From Dryas octopetala (taxonomy: Eukaryota; Streptophyta; Magnoliopsida; Rosales; Rosaceae): a stretch of 64,000 bases of DNA. Positions 36,001 to 47,205 of this stretch are shown here, piece after piece. How positions within the stretch are numbered: the stretch's first letter is position 1; every line of letters begins with the position of its first letter. The position numbers and the translations under genes are program-made. The notes beneath the pieces are model-generated. The model saw nothing but the letters and a program-made list of their open reading frames with translations, was not told the DNA's origin and searched no databases. The DNA is taken from NCBI GenBank assembly GCA_963921425.1, contig OY992832.1, positions 29,849,489 through 29,913,488 of the forward strand. Direction: 5' to 3'.

Positions 36001-37238
36001 TTGACGTTAAGAATGCCTTTTTACATGGCTTCTTGGAGGAGGATGTCTATATGGTTCAGCCGCCTGGTTTTGTGGATTGCAATTATCCTCATCACGTGTG
36101 CAAGCTGAACAAGGCTCTTTATGGTCTCAAGCAAGCTCCGCGAGCCTGGTTTCATCGGTTTAGCTCTTTTCTTCTTCGCAATGGTTACCAGCAAAGTAAG
36201 GCCGACCCTTCCTTATTTATCTTCAATCGACCTTCCTGCTTCATGGTGTTACTTCTCTATGTGGATGACATTGTGTTGACTGGCAACAATCCCTCCTTTG
36301 TTCATCAGTTTGTTTCCACTATCGCACGAGAGTTTGAAATAACCGATCTTGGCTTACTTCACTACTTTCTTGGTATTGAGGTTAAGCGTTCTTCCTCTGG
36401 TCTTCACCTCTCTCAGACTAAGTACGCCTTGGATCTCTTGCATCGCACCCACATGGAAGATTGCAAACCGTGCTCCACCCACATTGCTACCAAGCCGCAA
36501 CTTTCAAACAAAGATGGCTCTCCCCTGTCCGATCCCTCTGAATTTTGCCATTTGGTTGGGTCCCTTCAGTATTTGATTATGACTCGGCCTGATATCTCGT
36601 TTGCTGTGAATCATATTGCTCAATATATGGCTGCTCCATGTGCTACACATCTTATTGCTGCCAAGAGAGTCCTACGGTACATTAAAGGTTCCCTTTCTCT
36701 TGGTATTGCTTTCCGCCCATCCACAGGTCCTTTCCAATTGTGTGGCTTCTCTGATGCCGATTGGGCCGGCTGTCCTGACACCCGGCGCTCCACTTCTGGT
36801 TTTCTTCTTTATCATGGACCTAATCTCATTTCTTGGAGCTCTTCTAAACAGCCTACAGTGTCGCGTTCCAGTGCTGAATCCAAATACAGGGCCTTGGCTC
36901 ATGCATGTGTTGAGTCCATCTAGTTATCCTATCTTCTTCTTGAGCTTCACCAGCTGCCCTCTTCCCCGATTGTTTTGTATTGTGACAACTTAAGCACCAC
37001 TTACATGGCTGCCAATCCTGTTTTTCATGCTCGCACAAAGCACATCGAGTTAGACTATCACTTTGTCCGCGAACGAGTTAAGCTTAAAACTCATCAAGTG
37101 CATTATGTTCCTTCTGTTGATCAGCCCGCTGACATTCTCACCAAAGGCTTACATAAACCACGGTTTCTTCTCCTACGGTCCAAACTTGTCTTCTCTCCGC
37201 CGCCAAGTTTGAGGGGGGATGTTAGGAAACCTTTTTAG
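33022..37238 (+). pseudogene. Copia 1 gag-pol polyprotein, broken
   Basis: The gag start is at 33022 (MASASAPFSS). Gag contains LSETNYLLWESQM and a zinc knuckle near 33960-34000. Protease has DTGATHHM. Integrase has the LWHNRLGH zinc part and the core from HSDVW through DDYSRF to HTPQQNGLAERKH. Reverse transcriptase keeps YVDD, and RNase H keeps SDADWAG and the [13 protein letters not shown] end. Lesions: TGA at 33367-33369 where Trp is expected; zinc knuckle last Cys replaced by Trp (codon 33994-33996); a frame change near 34258; another near 35100; TGA at 35182-35184; a small deletion of about 20 nt near 35833 in early reverse transcriptase; TAG at 36921-36923. The reading runs into the right LTR and stops at 37236-37238. 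It cannot make a full polyprotein. Confidence 0.9.
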
Positions 37239-37380
37239 TTTAGGACTTTAGGTTTCTTGTCCTTGTGGTTAATGTTAATCTTGTATATCAAGCAATCCTA
37301 ATTGCTTTAGGTAACACGTATAGGGCTGTATATATACGTACTTTATTCATAATGCAATTATCAAGTTTAACCTTTCTACA
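37220..37380 (+). repeat. 3' LTR of copia 1
   Basis: 161 bp, differing from the 5' LTR at five transition sites. It is preceded by the polypurine tract at about 37210-37218. Confidence 0.95.
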
Positions 37381-38318
37381 CCTATAGTGTCAAATAGTGC
37401 CAATCAACAACAATTTTTGTCTTTCAACTAGCTAGTGACACTTTTCCTAAAAAAACCAAACTAGTGATCGACACCATGCATGATGTTAATTTACCTACTA
37501 TATCATTTTCATTCAAATGTATCAAGTAAATACGCATATCCAATCTAATTTTTGTAAACAAAGATCCTATACAACCCAATTTACCTACAAATGTTTATAA
37601 ATAAATAATATACACACAATCCAATTCACCTACAACTCTTTATAAACAAAGAACCTACAATCCCCGACAAAAAAAAAACCTACAACCCAATTTACCTTTA
37701 AAATAAAGAACCTACAGCCCAGTTCATTTGTTAGTAAATAGAGCAGTTGTTGCATTTTTATAGTCAATTTGGTGCCGTATGGCAGCTTCATGATTTTGAA
37801 ATTAAGCGGTCGTGGCAGGCACCTCAAGCTGAACCATTTTCAATGAGTATTGGCCGGTTCTTCTGCTCATTGGCTGAGGTACGTATCAGGCTCCAGAAAT
37901 TATCTATAATTAATTTGTAAATATAGTTAATTTGTTTCGTGTGACAAAGTTTGTTAGTTTATCACGTACTAGTCTTAGAACTGTAGGTTATTATAATGCA
38001 TGTGGGCCAGCAAATATATATATTTTTATATATACTATCATGCTAGCTCCCTCTCACATGCGAGACTTTTTCTACCATATGCATCAGAATCCAACATATG
38101 ATATATATATATATATACACATAAATGATCACCCGCTCGTTATAGAGCGGAGAATTCTTCGCTCACCCAACCACCTGTTCACCATAGAGCGGGAAATTTA
38201 ATGATCATGACGGTCCATTTTTTAGGTTCATTCTTAAGGATCATCATTGTAAAAAATCAACCAAATCGATAATTGTTTGGTCTTCCAAACTTTGTAGACA
38301 TCCATATATATACATGCA
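37381..38318. other. Intergenic, with degenerate repeats and a coding-like fragment
   Basis: From about 37490 to 37725 there are imperfect repeats built on CCTACAA...TTTATAAA. From about 37770 to 37880 one frame reads WQLHDFEIKRSWQAP and on to RFFCSLAE, followed by GTACGT, which could be an exon relic with a donor site. I do not recognise the protein. Confidence 0.3.
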
Positions 38319-38684
38319 GACTCATTCAAGTAAGGATGTCCTTATTTTAAGAAAAGTAAGAACATATTCTCTGTGTAACACTTGGAAATGCAATTCGATG
38401 ATCGGAACCGTTCTTTCTCAAGGGTCATCCCTGTAAAAAAATTAGCCAAATCGGTGATTGTTTGGTCACCTAAACTGTGCAGACAAATATAGTCTCTCAG
38501 ATAAAATTGAAATGATGTTTGCTATAATAAACTAGCTAAACAGTTTTTGATCTGACTGATTTTTTGCAAGGGTGACCTTTGAATGATGTTCTAAAATATA
38601 AACGGTTCCGATCATTGGATTGTAGGTCCAAATACAATGTTCTTACTTTTCTTAAAGTAAGGACATCCTTACTTAAAAATTTTC
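38319..38684. repeat. Foldback MITE
   Basis: The left arm has AAGTAAGGATGTCCTTATTTTAAG and AGTAAGAACAT. The right arm has ATGTTCTTACTTTTCTTAAAG and TAAGGACATCCTTACTT. The arms are near-perfect inverted repeats of roughly 150-180 bp. No coding capacity. The flanks are TA-rich, so the target duplication is unclear. Confidence 0.7.
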
Positions 38685-39363
38685 ATATATATATATATTG
38701 GGTTAATGCAGTTGTAAGAATTCGATTTAAATCTCCTGCTCTGATAAGTCATGATAAAGAGCCACTCTTCCTATAAGTTTAAGCAAATTTATTGGTCATG
38801 ATTAGGGACAGAGCCAAATTTAATCTCAAAGTAGCACTTTAAATATCACAATGAGAAAGAACCTAGCTAGATTTATCAATTAATTTCAAGGGGCACTATA
38901 GAATAAGAGCTGTTGCCACCAGAAGCTCAACAAGCCAGATGCATGTGTAGAAAAACTTTTCTTTAAAATCTTGTAAGAAATACATGAAACTATGAGAGCT
39001 GCCTTGAGTCAACAGGAACACATGTTCCCACTAGACCCAAGGTGGATCTGTCTCTGATCATGACAATTAACAAACACGACCATGCCTGGAATGGCAACTT
39101 AATGGATGGTGTCAATATATGGTGGCAGTCATGGGATGAATTGCTTGATTTTTGGGGCACAATTTCCAGCGTCCATGCTTGTATATAGTATGAGATGATG
39201 CAACGTAAAATGAGGGGACAAATACTACGAAAATAAAGGAAAAAAGGAAAGATATAGACAGTCTATATTTAGAAATTAAGTTTGCTATTTATAATTTTTT
39301 GTCAAAATAATTCCTTGATTTTGGAGACACAAGTTTCAATGTTCGTGTGCCTACATATATATG
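38685..39363. other. Intergenic, nothing recognised
   Basis: AT-rich DNA between a foldback MITE and the hAT transposon. No gene is supported. Confidence 0.3.
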
Positions 39364-39379
39364 TAGGGCTGGGATTTTA

Positions 39380-39545
39380 TGCCGAATTACCGAAATTTAC
39401 CGAGAGCCGACCGCAAAGTGCACCGAAAATTACCGAATATTGAGGTAACCGATACCGCCATTTCGGTATTAGTTCCGAACCGTCTATTTTGGTAACGGCA
39501 TCGGCTTATGGAATACAATACCGGCGGTATACCGATACCGAATAC
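39380..39545. repeat. Left subterminal ACCGA/CGGTA array of the hAT element
   Basis: Repeated short motifs ATTACCGA, TTACCGAG, GATACCG, CGGTATT and CCGAATACC crowd about 165 bp. A matching array occurs at the other end of the element. Confidence 0.65.
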
Positions 39546-40685
39546 CAATTTAAAAAAAAAATAAAAAAATCAGTTTTATACATTTATTTGATTAATTTTA
39601 TACCGAAACAGATTTTTTTTGTTGGTTTCACTCTCGAAGTCTCTGTCTCTGTCTCACTCTCGAAGTCTCCTTCCCAAATTCCCAACCACTACAGCATATC
39701 GCCATCTCCAGTGACCACCACTACAGCATCTCCGACCACCACCACCACCATCTTAGACCCCAAACACGACCCACCACCACCTTAAACCACCAGTTCAGCC
39801 ACCGTCGCCTCCCTCTCTCCCTTTCTCTCTTTGTCTGACGACTCTCACCAATCACCACCTCTCTCTCTGTCTAACCAGTAAGTTCAGTAACCATTGTCGC
39901 CTCTCTCTCTGTCTAACCACCGTCGTTACTCGTCGCCTCTCTCTCTCTGTCTCACGGCCCAATCACCCACGCCACGCCAATCTGAAGGTAATTGCTCAAT
40001 TAGGGTTTCGAATTGGGGTTTTTTGGGTTTCAATTTATTGGGGTTTAAATTTAGGGTTTCAAAGTTTCAATTTATATTTTGTTTGTTAGGAATTCATTAG
40101 GGTTTCAATTTAGGGTTTCGAATTAGGATAATTTCTCAATTAGGGTTTTAAAATTAGGGATTAATTAAGGGTTTTGGGTTAGGGTTTGTAATCTGCATAT
40201 ATAAATGGCTTGAAATATAATTGATCTTCATGGTTTCCTTGCAAGGTTGAAGCTTCGTGTTGCTTAGTGCTTAGTGCTTAGTGCTTAGTTGCTTACTGTT
40301 AAGAGATTGAGAGTGAAGCTGGCTGGTGGCAACGATCAGGTATATGGATTTCAATATTTCATGGCTTAGTAACTTAGTTTGGCTTAGTTGACATAAATTG
40401 AGTTTGATTTTGAATAAATTGAAGTAATGGGATTGTGTAATGTGAATATGTGATTTTGATTTTGGGGTTAAGGGTTTGTGCTGCTTGTTAATTGTGCTTT
40501 GATTTTGGGATTGTGTAATGTGAATATGTGATTGTTAATTGTGCTTTGTGCTTGCTGAAATGTTAGTATTAGTATGACATATTGACTAATTGACATGTAT
40601 TAGTGTATTAGATTACAAGGTTGTATGATTTGCATTTTGCAAGGTTGCATTTTTCCACCTAAGATTTGTGTCTCTGTTTTAGGAT

Positions 40686-42899
40686 ATGATGGATTCCTCT
40701 AGCCAATCAAATACACTAGGTGCCTCATTAGGGTCTGTACCACAATCCCAAACACAAACACAACCTTCACCCCAAACACAACCTTCACCCCAAACACAAC
40801 CTTCACCACAAACACAATCTCAACCCCAAACAGTCGCTGAAGTGGGAGGAAAGAGGAAAAAGGGTAGTTCTATTGTGTGGGAACACTGCAAGAAAATCCA
40901 AAAAACAGATGATAAGGGGGTAAAGCATACCATGGGGGTTTGCAACTATTGCCAAAAGGAGGTACCTGCTGATTCTAGGAAGAATGGGACCACTGGGTTG
41001 AGAAGTCACCTAGATAGATGCAAGCTTAGTCCTTTTTATGATAAGGGGGATCCTACTCAACCTTTATTGACAAATGAGACAATTGGTGCTCCTTTGGTTC
41101 CTTGGTCCTTTAACCAGCAAAGACATGAACAAATGCTTGTGCAATACATCATTATTGATGAGCAGCCCTTTAGGACAGTTGAGGGAAAAGGGTGGAGAGC
41201 CTTCATCAAAGATCTTCAACCTAGGTTCAAGATTCCCGATAGGAAGAAGGTGGCTGCCCTAGTGTGGGATTTGTTCTTAGTGGAAAGGGCTAAGATATTA
41301 AATGTGATAGGTGACCAAAGGGTAAGTATCACAACCGATACTTGGACCTCGATCCAAAACATCAATTATATGGTAGTCACTGCCCATTTCTTGGACAGTG
41401 ACTGGAATTTGCATAAAAGGATCATTAATTTCACTAAGATCACAAGTCACAAGGGGGAAGATATAGGGAGGTGTCTAGAGGGGTGTTTGAACAGTTGGGG
41501 GATAAAAAAGGTGTTTAGCATTACAGTGGATAATGCTAAGACAAATGATGGGGCTGTTGAGTACATGGCCAAAAGGTTCAAGGCATTAAAAACTTTAATG
41601 CTTGATGGCAAGTACTTGCATATGAGGTGTGCTTGTCACATCTTGAATTTAATTGTGAAGGATGGGTTGAAGGAGCTTTATAGCTCAATTGAGAGGATAA
41701 GGAATTGTGTGAAGTACATTCACTCATCCCCAGCTAGGTTAGACAAGTTTAGGCAATTTGCCATCTTAGAGTGCATGGACAAGATGGCAAATGTGCCTAT
41801 GGATGTTTCTACAAGGTGGAATGCCACTTATAAGATGCTTGACAGTGCATTCAAGTATAGGATGGTGTTCAAAAGGATGGGGGATGAATCGGCTCCTTTT
41901 GTGAGTTATTTTAATGAGTATGAAAAGGATGCATCAAGAAACCTAGTTAAGAGAGTGGGGCCCCCGGGAGATGAGGATTGGGACAAGGCAAAAGCCTATG
42001 TGCATTTTCTTAAAAGATTTTATCAAACAACATTGAAACTTAGTGCCACCAAGACTTGTACTTCACCCATAATTTGGCAACAAATGGTTGGGTTACAAAG
42101 TGAGATACTGAAAAAAGTGAGTGATGTAAGAGATCCTACATTGCAAAGGGTGGCTTCTTCAATGATGGCCAAATTTGACAAGTATTGGGGGAGTTTTGAG
42201 ATAATAAACAAGCTTGTATTTGTAGCTGAAGCACTAGACCCTAGACTTAAATTTGAAATGATTAAAATATCCTTCTCCAATATTGGAGCCGATCCATCTA
42301 GGGTTGAAGAAGTTGTGGGTGAGGTTAAACAATGCTTGCTTGCTTTGTATGATGAGTATAAAGGGAGTGGAACCAATGAGAGTGAAGCTGCCCGATATGT
42401 AGGGGGTCGGGTAAGGATTGAGATGGCTGATGATGATGTAGAAGAAGATCTAGGAGCCGAAATGTGGAGAGTCCTTATACAACAAAGGGTTGAGCAACGA
42501 CTTGTGGAAGTATCCAATGAAGTGGATAAATACTTGTTGGATCCTTTTGAGAGTGCAACAGCGGCTGATTTCAACATCTTGAATTGGTGGAAAGTGAATG
42601 CAACAAGATATCCAATCCTTGCAAAGATTGCCAATGATATCTTTGCAATTCCAAGTTCTACCGTTGCTAGTGAGAATGCTTTTAGCCTAGGAGGGAGGAT
42701 TGTTGATCCTTTTAGAACGTCATTGACTCCAAAAATGGTAGAGGCATTAGTGTGTACTAATGATTGGCTTAGAGCCGAAGAATTTAGCTTCTACAAGGAA
42801 CCAATGGACAAAGAGGTTGAATTTTATAGGGATCTTGAAGAAATAGAAGCAAGTAAGATTTTGGTGTTTCAAATTTCAATGCAATTTAAATTATATTGA
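40686..42899 (+). CDS. hAT transposase with BED zinc finger, 737 aa
   Basis: Cut-and-paste transposase, expected to act in the nucleus on the ends of its own element. The tandem ATG at 40686 opens a frame with no stop until 42897-42899. Order: a Gln/Pro/Thr-rich N-terminus with QTQPSP repeats; a BED zinc finger (residues about 55-115, with CNYC and HLDRC ligands); an RNase H-like core with TTDTWTS and FSITVDNAKTND supplying acidic residues and RCACHILNLIV; a C-terminal dimerisation region with FNILNWWKVN and SSTVASENAFSLGGRI. The core motifs look intact. Upstream, GGTATATGG near 40340 and TTTTAG before 40683 could bound a leader intron. A donor-like GTAAGA at 42853 near the C-terminus suggests a different last exon. 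It could be active, but activity is not shown. Confidence 0.9.
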   Translation: MMDSSSQSNTLGASLGSVPQSQTQTQPSPQTQPSPQTQPSPQTQSQPQTVAEVGGKRKKGSSIVWEHCKKIQKTDDKGVKHTMGVCNYCQKEVPADSRKNGTTGLRSHLDRCKLSPFYDKGDPTQPLLTNETIGAPLVPWSFNQQRHEQMLVQYIIIDEQPFRTVEGKGWRAFIKDLQPRFKIPDRKKVAALVWDLFLVERAKILNVIGDQRVSITTDTWTSIQNINYMVVTAHFLDSDWNLHKRIINFTKITSHKGEDIGRCLEGCLNSWGIKKVFSITVDNAKTNDGAVEYMAKRFKALKTLMLDGKYLHMRCACHILNLIVKDGLKELYSSIERIRNCVKYIHSSPARLDKFRQFAILECMDKMANVPMDVSTRWNATYKMLDSAFKYRMVFKRMGDESAPFVSYFNEYEKDASRNLVKRVGPPGDEDWDKAKAYVHFLKRFYQTTLKLSATKTCTSPIIWQQMVGLQSEILKKVSDVRDPTLQRVASSMMAKFDKYWGSFEIINKLVFVAEALDPRLKFEMIKISFSNIGADPSRVEEVVGEVKQCLLALYDEYKGSGTNESEAARYVGGRVRIEMADDDVEEDLGAEMWRVLIQQRVEQRLVEVSNEVDKYLLDPFESATAADFNILNWWKVNATRYPILAKIANDIFAIPSSTVASENAFSLGGRIVDPFRTSLTPKMVEALVCTNDWLRAEEFSFYKEPMDKEVEFYRDLEEIEASKILVFQISMQFKLY

Positions 42900-42943
42900 T
42901 TGTTCTGTTATGTGTCTAAGTTTGTAATTTATTTTACATGCAG

Positions 42944-43044
42944 CCTCCACTTTGATTCAAGCAAGTGCAAGTGCAAGTGCAAGTGGACCCAGTGCAAGTG
43001 GACCCAGTGCAAGTGCCATGCCTCCTTCTTCTACTACTACATGA
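42944..43044 (+). other. Candidate alternative last exon of the hAT transposase
   Basis: CAG at 42941-42943 is an acceptor. If joined to the donor at 42852/42853, the frame continues from EEIEA through a low-complexity Ser/Ala/Gly/Pro tail (SASASASGPSASGPS) to TGA at 43042-43044, giving a protein of 755 residues. The frame matches exactly; whether the splice is used is unknown. Confidence 0.5.
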
Positions 43045-44874
43045 TTAAATCTGAGGTACTTGCTGGCGTAATGTTTTATTTAATTTCTGTTGGGAGATAG
43101 CATAACAGTGGTTTTCCATCCATTTTATGCATTTTTTAAGTAGTTTTTTTGGCTGGCACAGACAACAGATTTCATGGTGGCCATTTCTCATGGGTAAGCA
43201 TACTTATCCCCTTTTTGAATGTTGCAATAGTTAAATTCTTGGATATATGCATGCTTGAATAAGACCTTAGAATTGCCATCTTTGTTCAGTTTCATGTATT
43301 TTGGTTAGATTAAATGTCCATCCATATTACTGACTTTTGAATGAGTTCTGGTGTTTATGTTTTCCTTAATTTTTATGCAGTGCAGTTTCATATATCTTGG
43401 TTGGAATTGATGTCCATAATAATGAGGAATAAGTTATTTCAGTGTTCCTTAATTATCATACAGCTTCATCATCAACCTATAGTATTTCTAAATACTTGTA
43501 TTACCTAAATTAGGAACTCACCTTCAGCAACTCAATTATGGTATTAATTGGATTCGGGATTTGAGAGACAGAGGGAACTGAAAGGGAAAATTATATAACT
43601 CAGTGACCAAAATAAAAATTTAACAATAGTAGTTCTAAATTCATAAATTAAGAGAGATTACCTTGCAGTGGGGATGTGAGAGAGTAAAGAAAAAGGAGAG
43701 CAAGGGGGAGAGGTTCTGTTGCTATGGCTTGCGTGTCATTTGGAGAGAAAAGAGAGCAACAGAGACAGGGGAAGGGATGGCTGGTGTAGTGGCTGACATT
43801 TGTGAAGACTAAACTGAACAGAAATGAGAAATATATTTAAACCCTAGAAATTAAAGAGAAAAGCGAAAAGTGAAAATGAAAAATGAATAGAAATTAACCA
43901 TAGATTCAACTTACCTGGGTCTTGCAGCTCCTAGAGAATGTAAGAACTGAACCAAAAAGAAAATTTAAAGAAGAAGAATGAAGGGGTAGGTCTCAATAAA
44001 AAAAAAATGGAGTAGCTGCCGAGCTGGGGTTGGGCTGCCACAATCTACTTAGGAGATAGCATAACAGTGGTGTGATCCTTGATGGATTGGGTTGCTTACC
44101 AGCTTTTGATGTCATTTCTTTTAACATTAATACAATACCCCTTTGTTTTGAATTGGTTGATGATTGGAAATTTGGGATAGTGCTAGAGTTAGGGTTAGGG
44201 GTTGGATGCGATTTGGGGTTTATCTGTGGGTTTAAATATTGACACATTTACACAAACTAAGACACTTGTGCAAACACACTCACATTTGGTTTGGTGCAGA
44301 GGTTGATTTCTGATGGTTGTTTCATTTGCTGCCTTCCATCTGCCATTTTCCAGCTGCAGAGGTTGATTATTTCTGTCTGCTGCCTTCCATCTGCCATTTT
44401 CCAGCTGCAGAGGTTGATTTCTGATGGTTGTTGAACTTGTTTCATTTGTATAATTTAAGTTTTAAACTTAAGTTTGTAATTTGTAATTTGCAAGGTTGTA
44501 ACTTAAGGTTGATTTCTAATGGCTGTTTCATTTGTATGATTTCTGATGCCATTTTCCTCCTTCTAATTTGTTAATTATTCACAGGTTAAGTGTATGTGTG
44601 TGAGACTTGGATTTGTTTAGGTATTGATATGGAATTATGGATGACATATTGATATGTGATTTTGAATATTTGTTTAGGTATTGGTATTGTATATTGTATA
44701 TTTGTATGGAATTATGGATGACATATTTGTAGAACATATTGCTGCCTTCCATCTGGCCATTTTGAATCCATAGTTTATTTTGGTTGAACAGCATTTTAGG
44801 CTTCAAATTGCAAATTTGATGAGTGTTTGCAATAAACTGCTGCTATCGAATGGGATTAGGCTGTGCAATTCAGG
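43045..44874. other. Right internal part of the hAT element
   Basis: Non-coding, with a local tandem repeat near 44329-44420 in which CTGCCTTCCATCTGCCATTT and CCAGCTGCAGAGGTTGATT recur about 51 bp apart. Open frames here are short and featureless. Confidence 0.5.
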
Positions 44875-45045
44875 TGTTCGGTATTACCAATACCGCCCGA
44901 TGCCGCAAAACACCGTACCGCACCGATAAGTGCGGTTACCGCATTCTAGCGGTACGGTATCGGAGCCGAAATACAAGAATTCCGACCTCCTTCGGCCGGC
45001 ATGCGGTATTAAAGGTTCGGTACGGTTCCCGTACCGAACCCACCC
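44875..45045. repeat. Right subterminal ACCGA/CGGTA array of the hAT element
   Basis: Dense CGGTATTACC, ACCGCACCG, GCGGTACGGTATCGG and GTACCGAACC motifs, mirroring the left array in inverted sense. Confidence 0.65.
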
Positions 45046-45048
45046 CTA

Positions 45049-47195
45049 CATAATAGCGCATGTCAAGAGGCTAGCATGCAATAAACTAAACGCAAGCTCA
45101 TAAAGATTTTCTAATGATTTGCCAAATGATTATTTAAGATAATGCGAGGTTAGCTGGGAAGCCTAGAAACTGGTCATTTGAGTCTCATATATCAACTTGA
45201 AAACGTATCGGTGCTACTGCTAATGATAGCTGCATTGTAACGTACATGCATTGACCAAAAAAGTTATATATATTGCTAGAAAATATATGACAATGATATG
45301 CTACCAATTAATAGCTGGCGACAGTCATTAGTAAATGATTTGCTACCACCGTCATGTAATGAATTTTTTACATACCCCCAAAAGTTGTTAAATTCCAAAT
45401 TAATTCCATTGGAAGGTTCCTAAGGAAACCTAAAACAAGTTTCTTTATTGTCGGTGGCAACCTGCAGCAGTCAGCCTATTTCACTAATAGAAGATTGAAC
45501 AAAAATAAATAAATTTTAAATTACAGAAAGTTTAATTTCTAACACTGTACAAGCCTAAAAACCAAAAAAAAAAAAAAAAAAAGGAAAATACACTTGCCAG
45601 GCTTGCTTCTCAGGTCCCCACATCCCTTACTGATTCTTATCTTGTCCAATATAATTTCAAACTTGAGCCATTTAAAAAGTTGTATTTAATTATTTATGAT
45701 GTGATGCATTCAGCAATCAGCATAGAGTTGGGTCAAATTAATATTTGGATTTTTGCCGTCTGCGGGTTGATCATAATGGTGCCTCTTGCATTTAATAAAA
45801 ATTCTCAAATGTTTTATCAGCCTAAAGATTTATGCAATTTATTTGATATCTAAATAAAATATATAAGGCAAAGATATAAATAAATATATAGACTGAAATA
45901 TTAAATAATATTTCATGTCGTGTACACAAGAAGTTTTCTTACATGAAACGTGGAACGTCTCAATCCCATTGACTGTTGATCCCTATTTGTTTTGGAGCTA
46001 CTGTCTAAAATTCATTGACCAAGAAAGAATGGCTGGGTTCACTAGCTTGTCACAAATACATGATTGGATTATGAGAAAATTAGGATATGTCAATATTTAA
46101 ATTCTTTTTTGTTTTTCAATTTTGTCTAAATTCCAATTATTTTTTTCCATCTAAACGGCCCATCATCGTTAAATTTGAGTCCATTAATTTATTAGAACCT
46201 TATTTATTTCTGATAATTAGTATATATTTATACAATATATTGATATATCTAGGTACAAACACATCAGGAAATGAGCAACCCATCACTCTGCCATAAACTG
46301 AGAGGCGTTTACTTCTCCTAAATTATGAAGCTTCCATTTGAAAAGTGAAAAAACAAACACAGAAAACAAAAATTAAGCTGAAAATTAATATTAGTAATTA
46401 TCAACTAGCTTAGTGGAGGGAACCAATTGTGTGCCAAAGAGTTTTACTTGCGAGTCTATCCTCTGCACCAACCGATCTTATATTTCATAAACCCTAACAA
46501 TTATTGATACTGTGTATAGTGCTACAGATTCACTCAATTTAAAACACCGTGTACAATTATTAATGATAAAAATTTAAGATTTAAAGTTTAGATATTAATA
46601 TTATAAACGTATTATAATTTTAATAGATTCCTAATATATACAATGTTGGTATACCACCCTAGCTTGTATGTAGTTGGAAGGAGGGAGGAAGGGAGACACG
46701 TGCATATATATGTCATTGTTAACACATATGAAAGATATACAAAAAATAATTAGTGTTGAGTTTTTTCAAATCATGCTACGTCACTAGTAAGTCTAGAATT
46801 TGACAAAACTAGAGAGCTAGCCATACATATATAAAAACTAGAGAACAAAAAGGCATACGTAGCAAGAACAAATTTCAATGTTAGAGGCCGGCAAGAAGAT
46901 TTCAATGCCATAACACTTTCATTGTTTTTCTTGTTGTGCGTTAGAAGTCTTTAATTAGTTACATTGTAGTACGTAGCATTCAAGCTCGCATTTTGACTAA
47001 ATATAAATGCATTCTCACTCGTAGATCGATCACCGTTTTTCATTAACACGCTTTTATGTTTTCACTACTCTTATATACCCAGCCGTACAACACCATAATT
47101 CCTACTCTGCAATTGACTTGTTCATGGCCACCATGGAAGAACAATGTTGAATATACATTGTGGGTTCCCACAATCACTCTTTGATTGGCATATAT
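45049..47195. other. Intergenic, includes duplicated extensin upstream blocks
   Basis: No supported gene. About 45140-45175, 45255-45290 and 45380-45435 resemble sequence upstream of extensin 1. The rest is AT-rich with short open frames of no recognisable kind. Confidence 0.35.
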
Positions 47196-47205
47196 TTAAA
47201 AACTT

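Larger units (their letters stand above)
32748..37380 (+). mobile_element. Ty1/copia retrotransposon 1, full length but decayed
   Basis: The element is 4,633 bp with 161-bp LTRs at 32748-32908 and 37220-37380, beginning TGTTAGG and ending TCTACA. A perfect 5-bp duplication CCTAT flanks it at 32743-32747 and 37381-37385. The primer site TGGTATCAGAGG follows the left LTR, and a purine tract GAGGGGGG precedes the right one. The LTRs differ at 5 of 161 positions by my alignment, all transitions, so the insertion is fairly recent. Domain order is gag, protease, integrase, reverse transcriptase, RNase H, which is the copia order. The short LTRs suit Ale-type elements, but that lineage call is inference. 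Confidence 0.95.
39364..45048 (+). mobile_element. hAT-superfamily DNA transposon, about 5.7 kb
   Basis: The left end is TAGGGCTGGG. The right end is CCCACCCCTA, whose reverse complement TAGGGGTGGG gives a short imperfect inverted repeat typical of hAT elements. Both ends carry about 200 bp packed with ACCGA/TACCG and their complements (39380-39545 and 44875-45045), resembling subterminal transposase-binding arrays. A single uninterrupted transposase frame lies inside. An 8-bp target duplication, expected for hAT, could not be confirmed: the flanks read TATATATG and CATAATAG. Confidence 0.8.

Noticed and set aside
39894..40100. Short open frame upstream of the hAT transposase
   Set aside because: It lies in a CT-rich leader-like region that probably contains untranslated exons and introns. 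No protein family is recognised.
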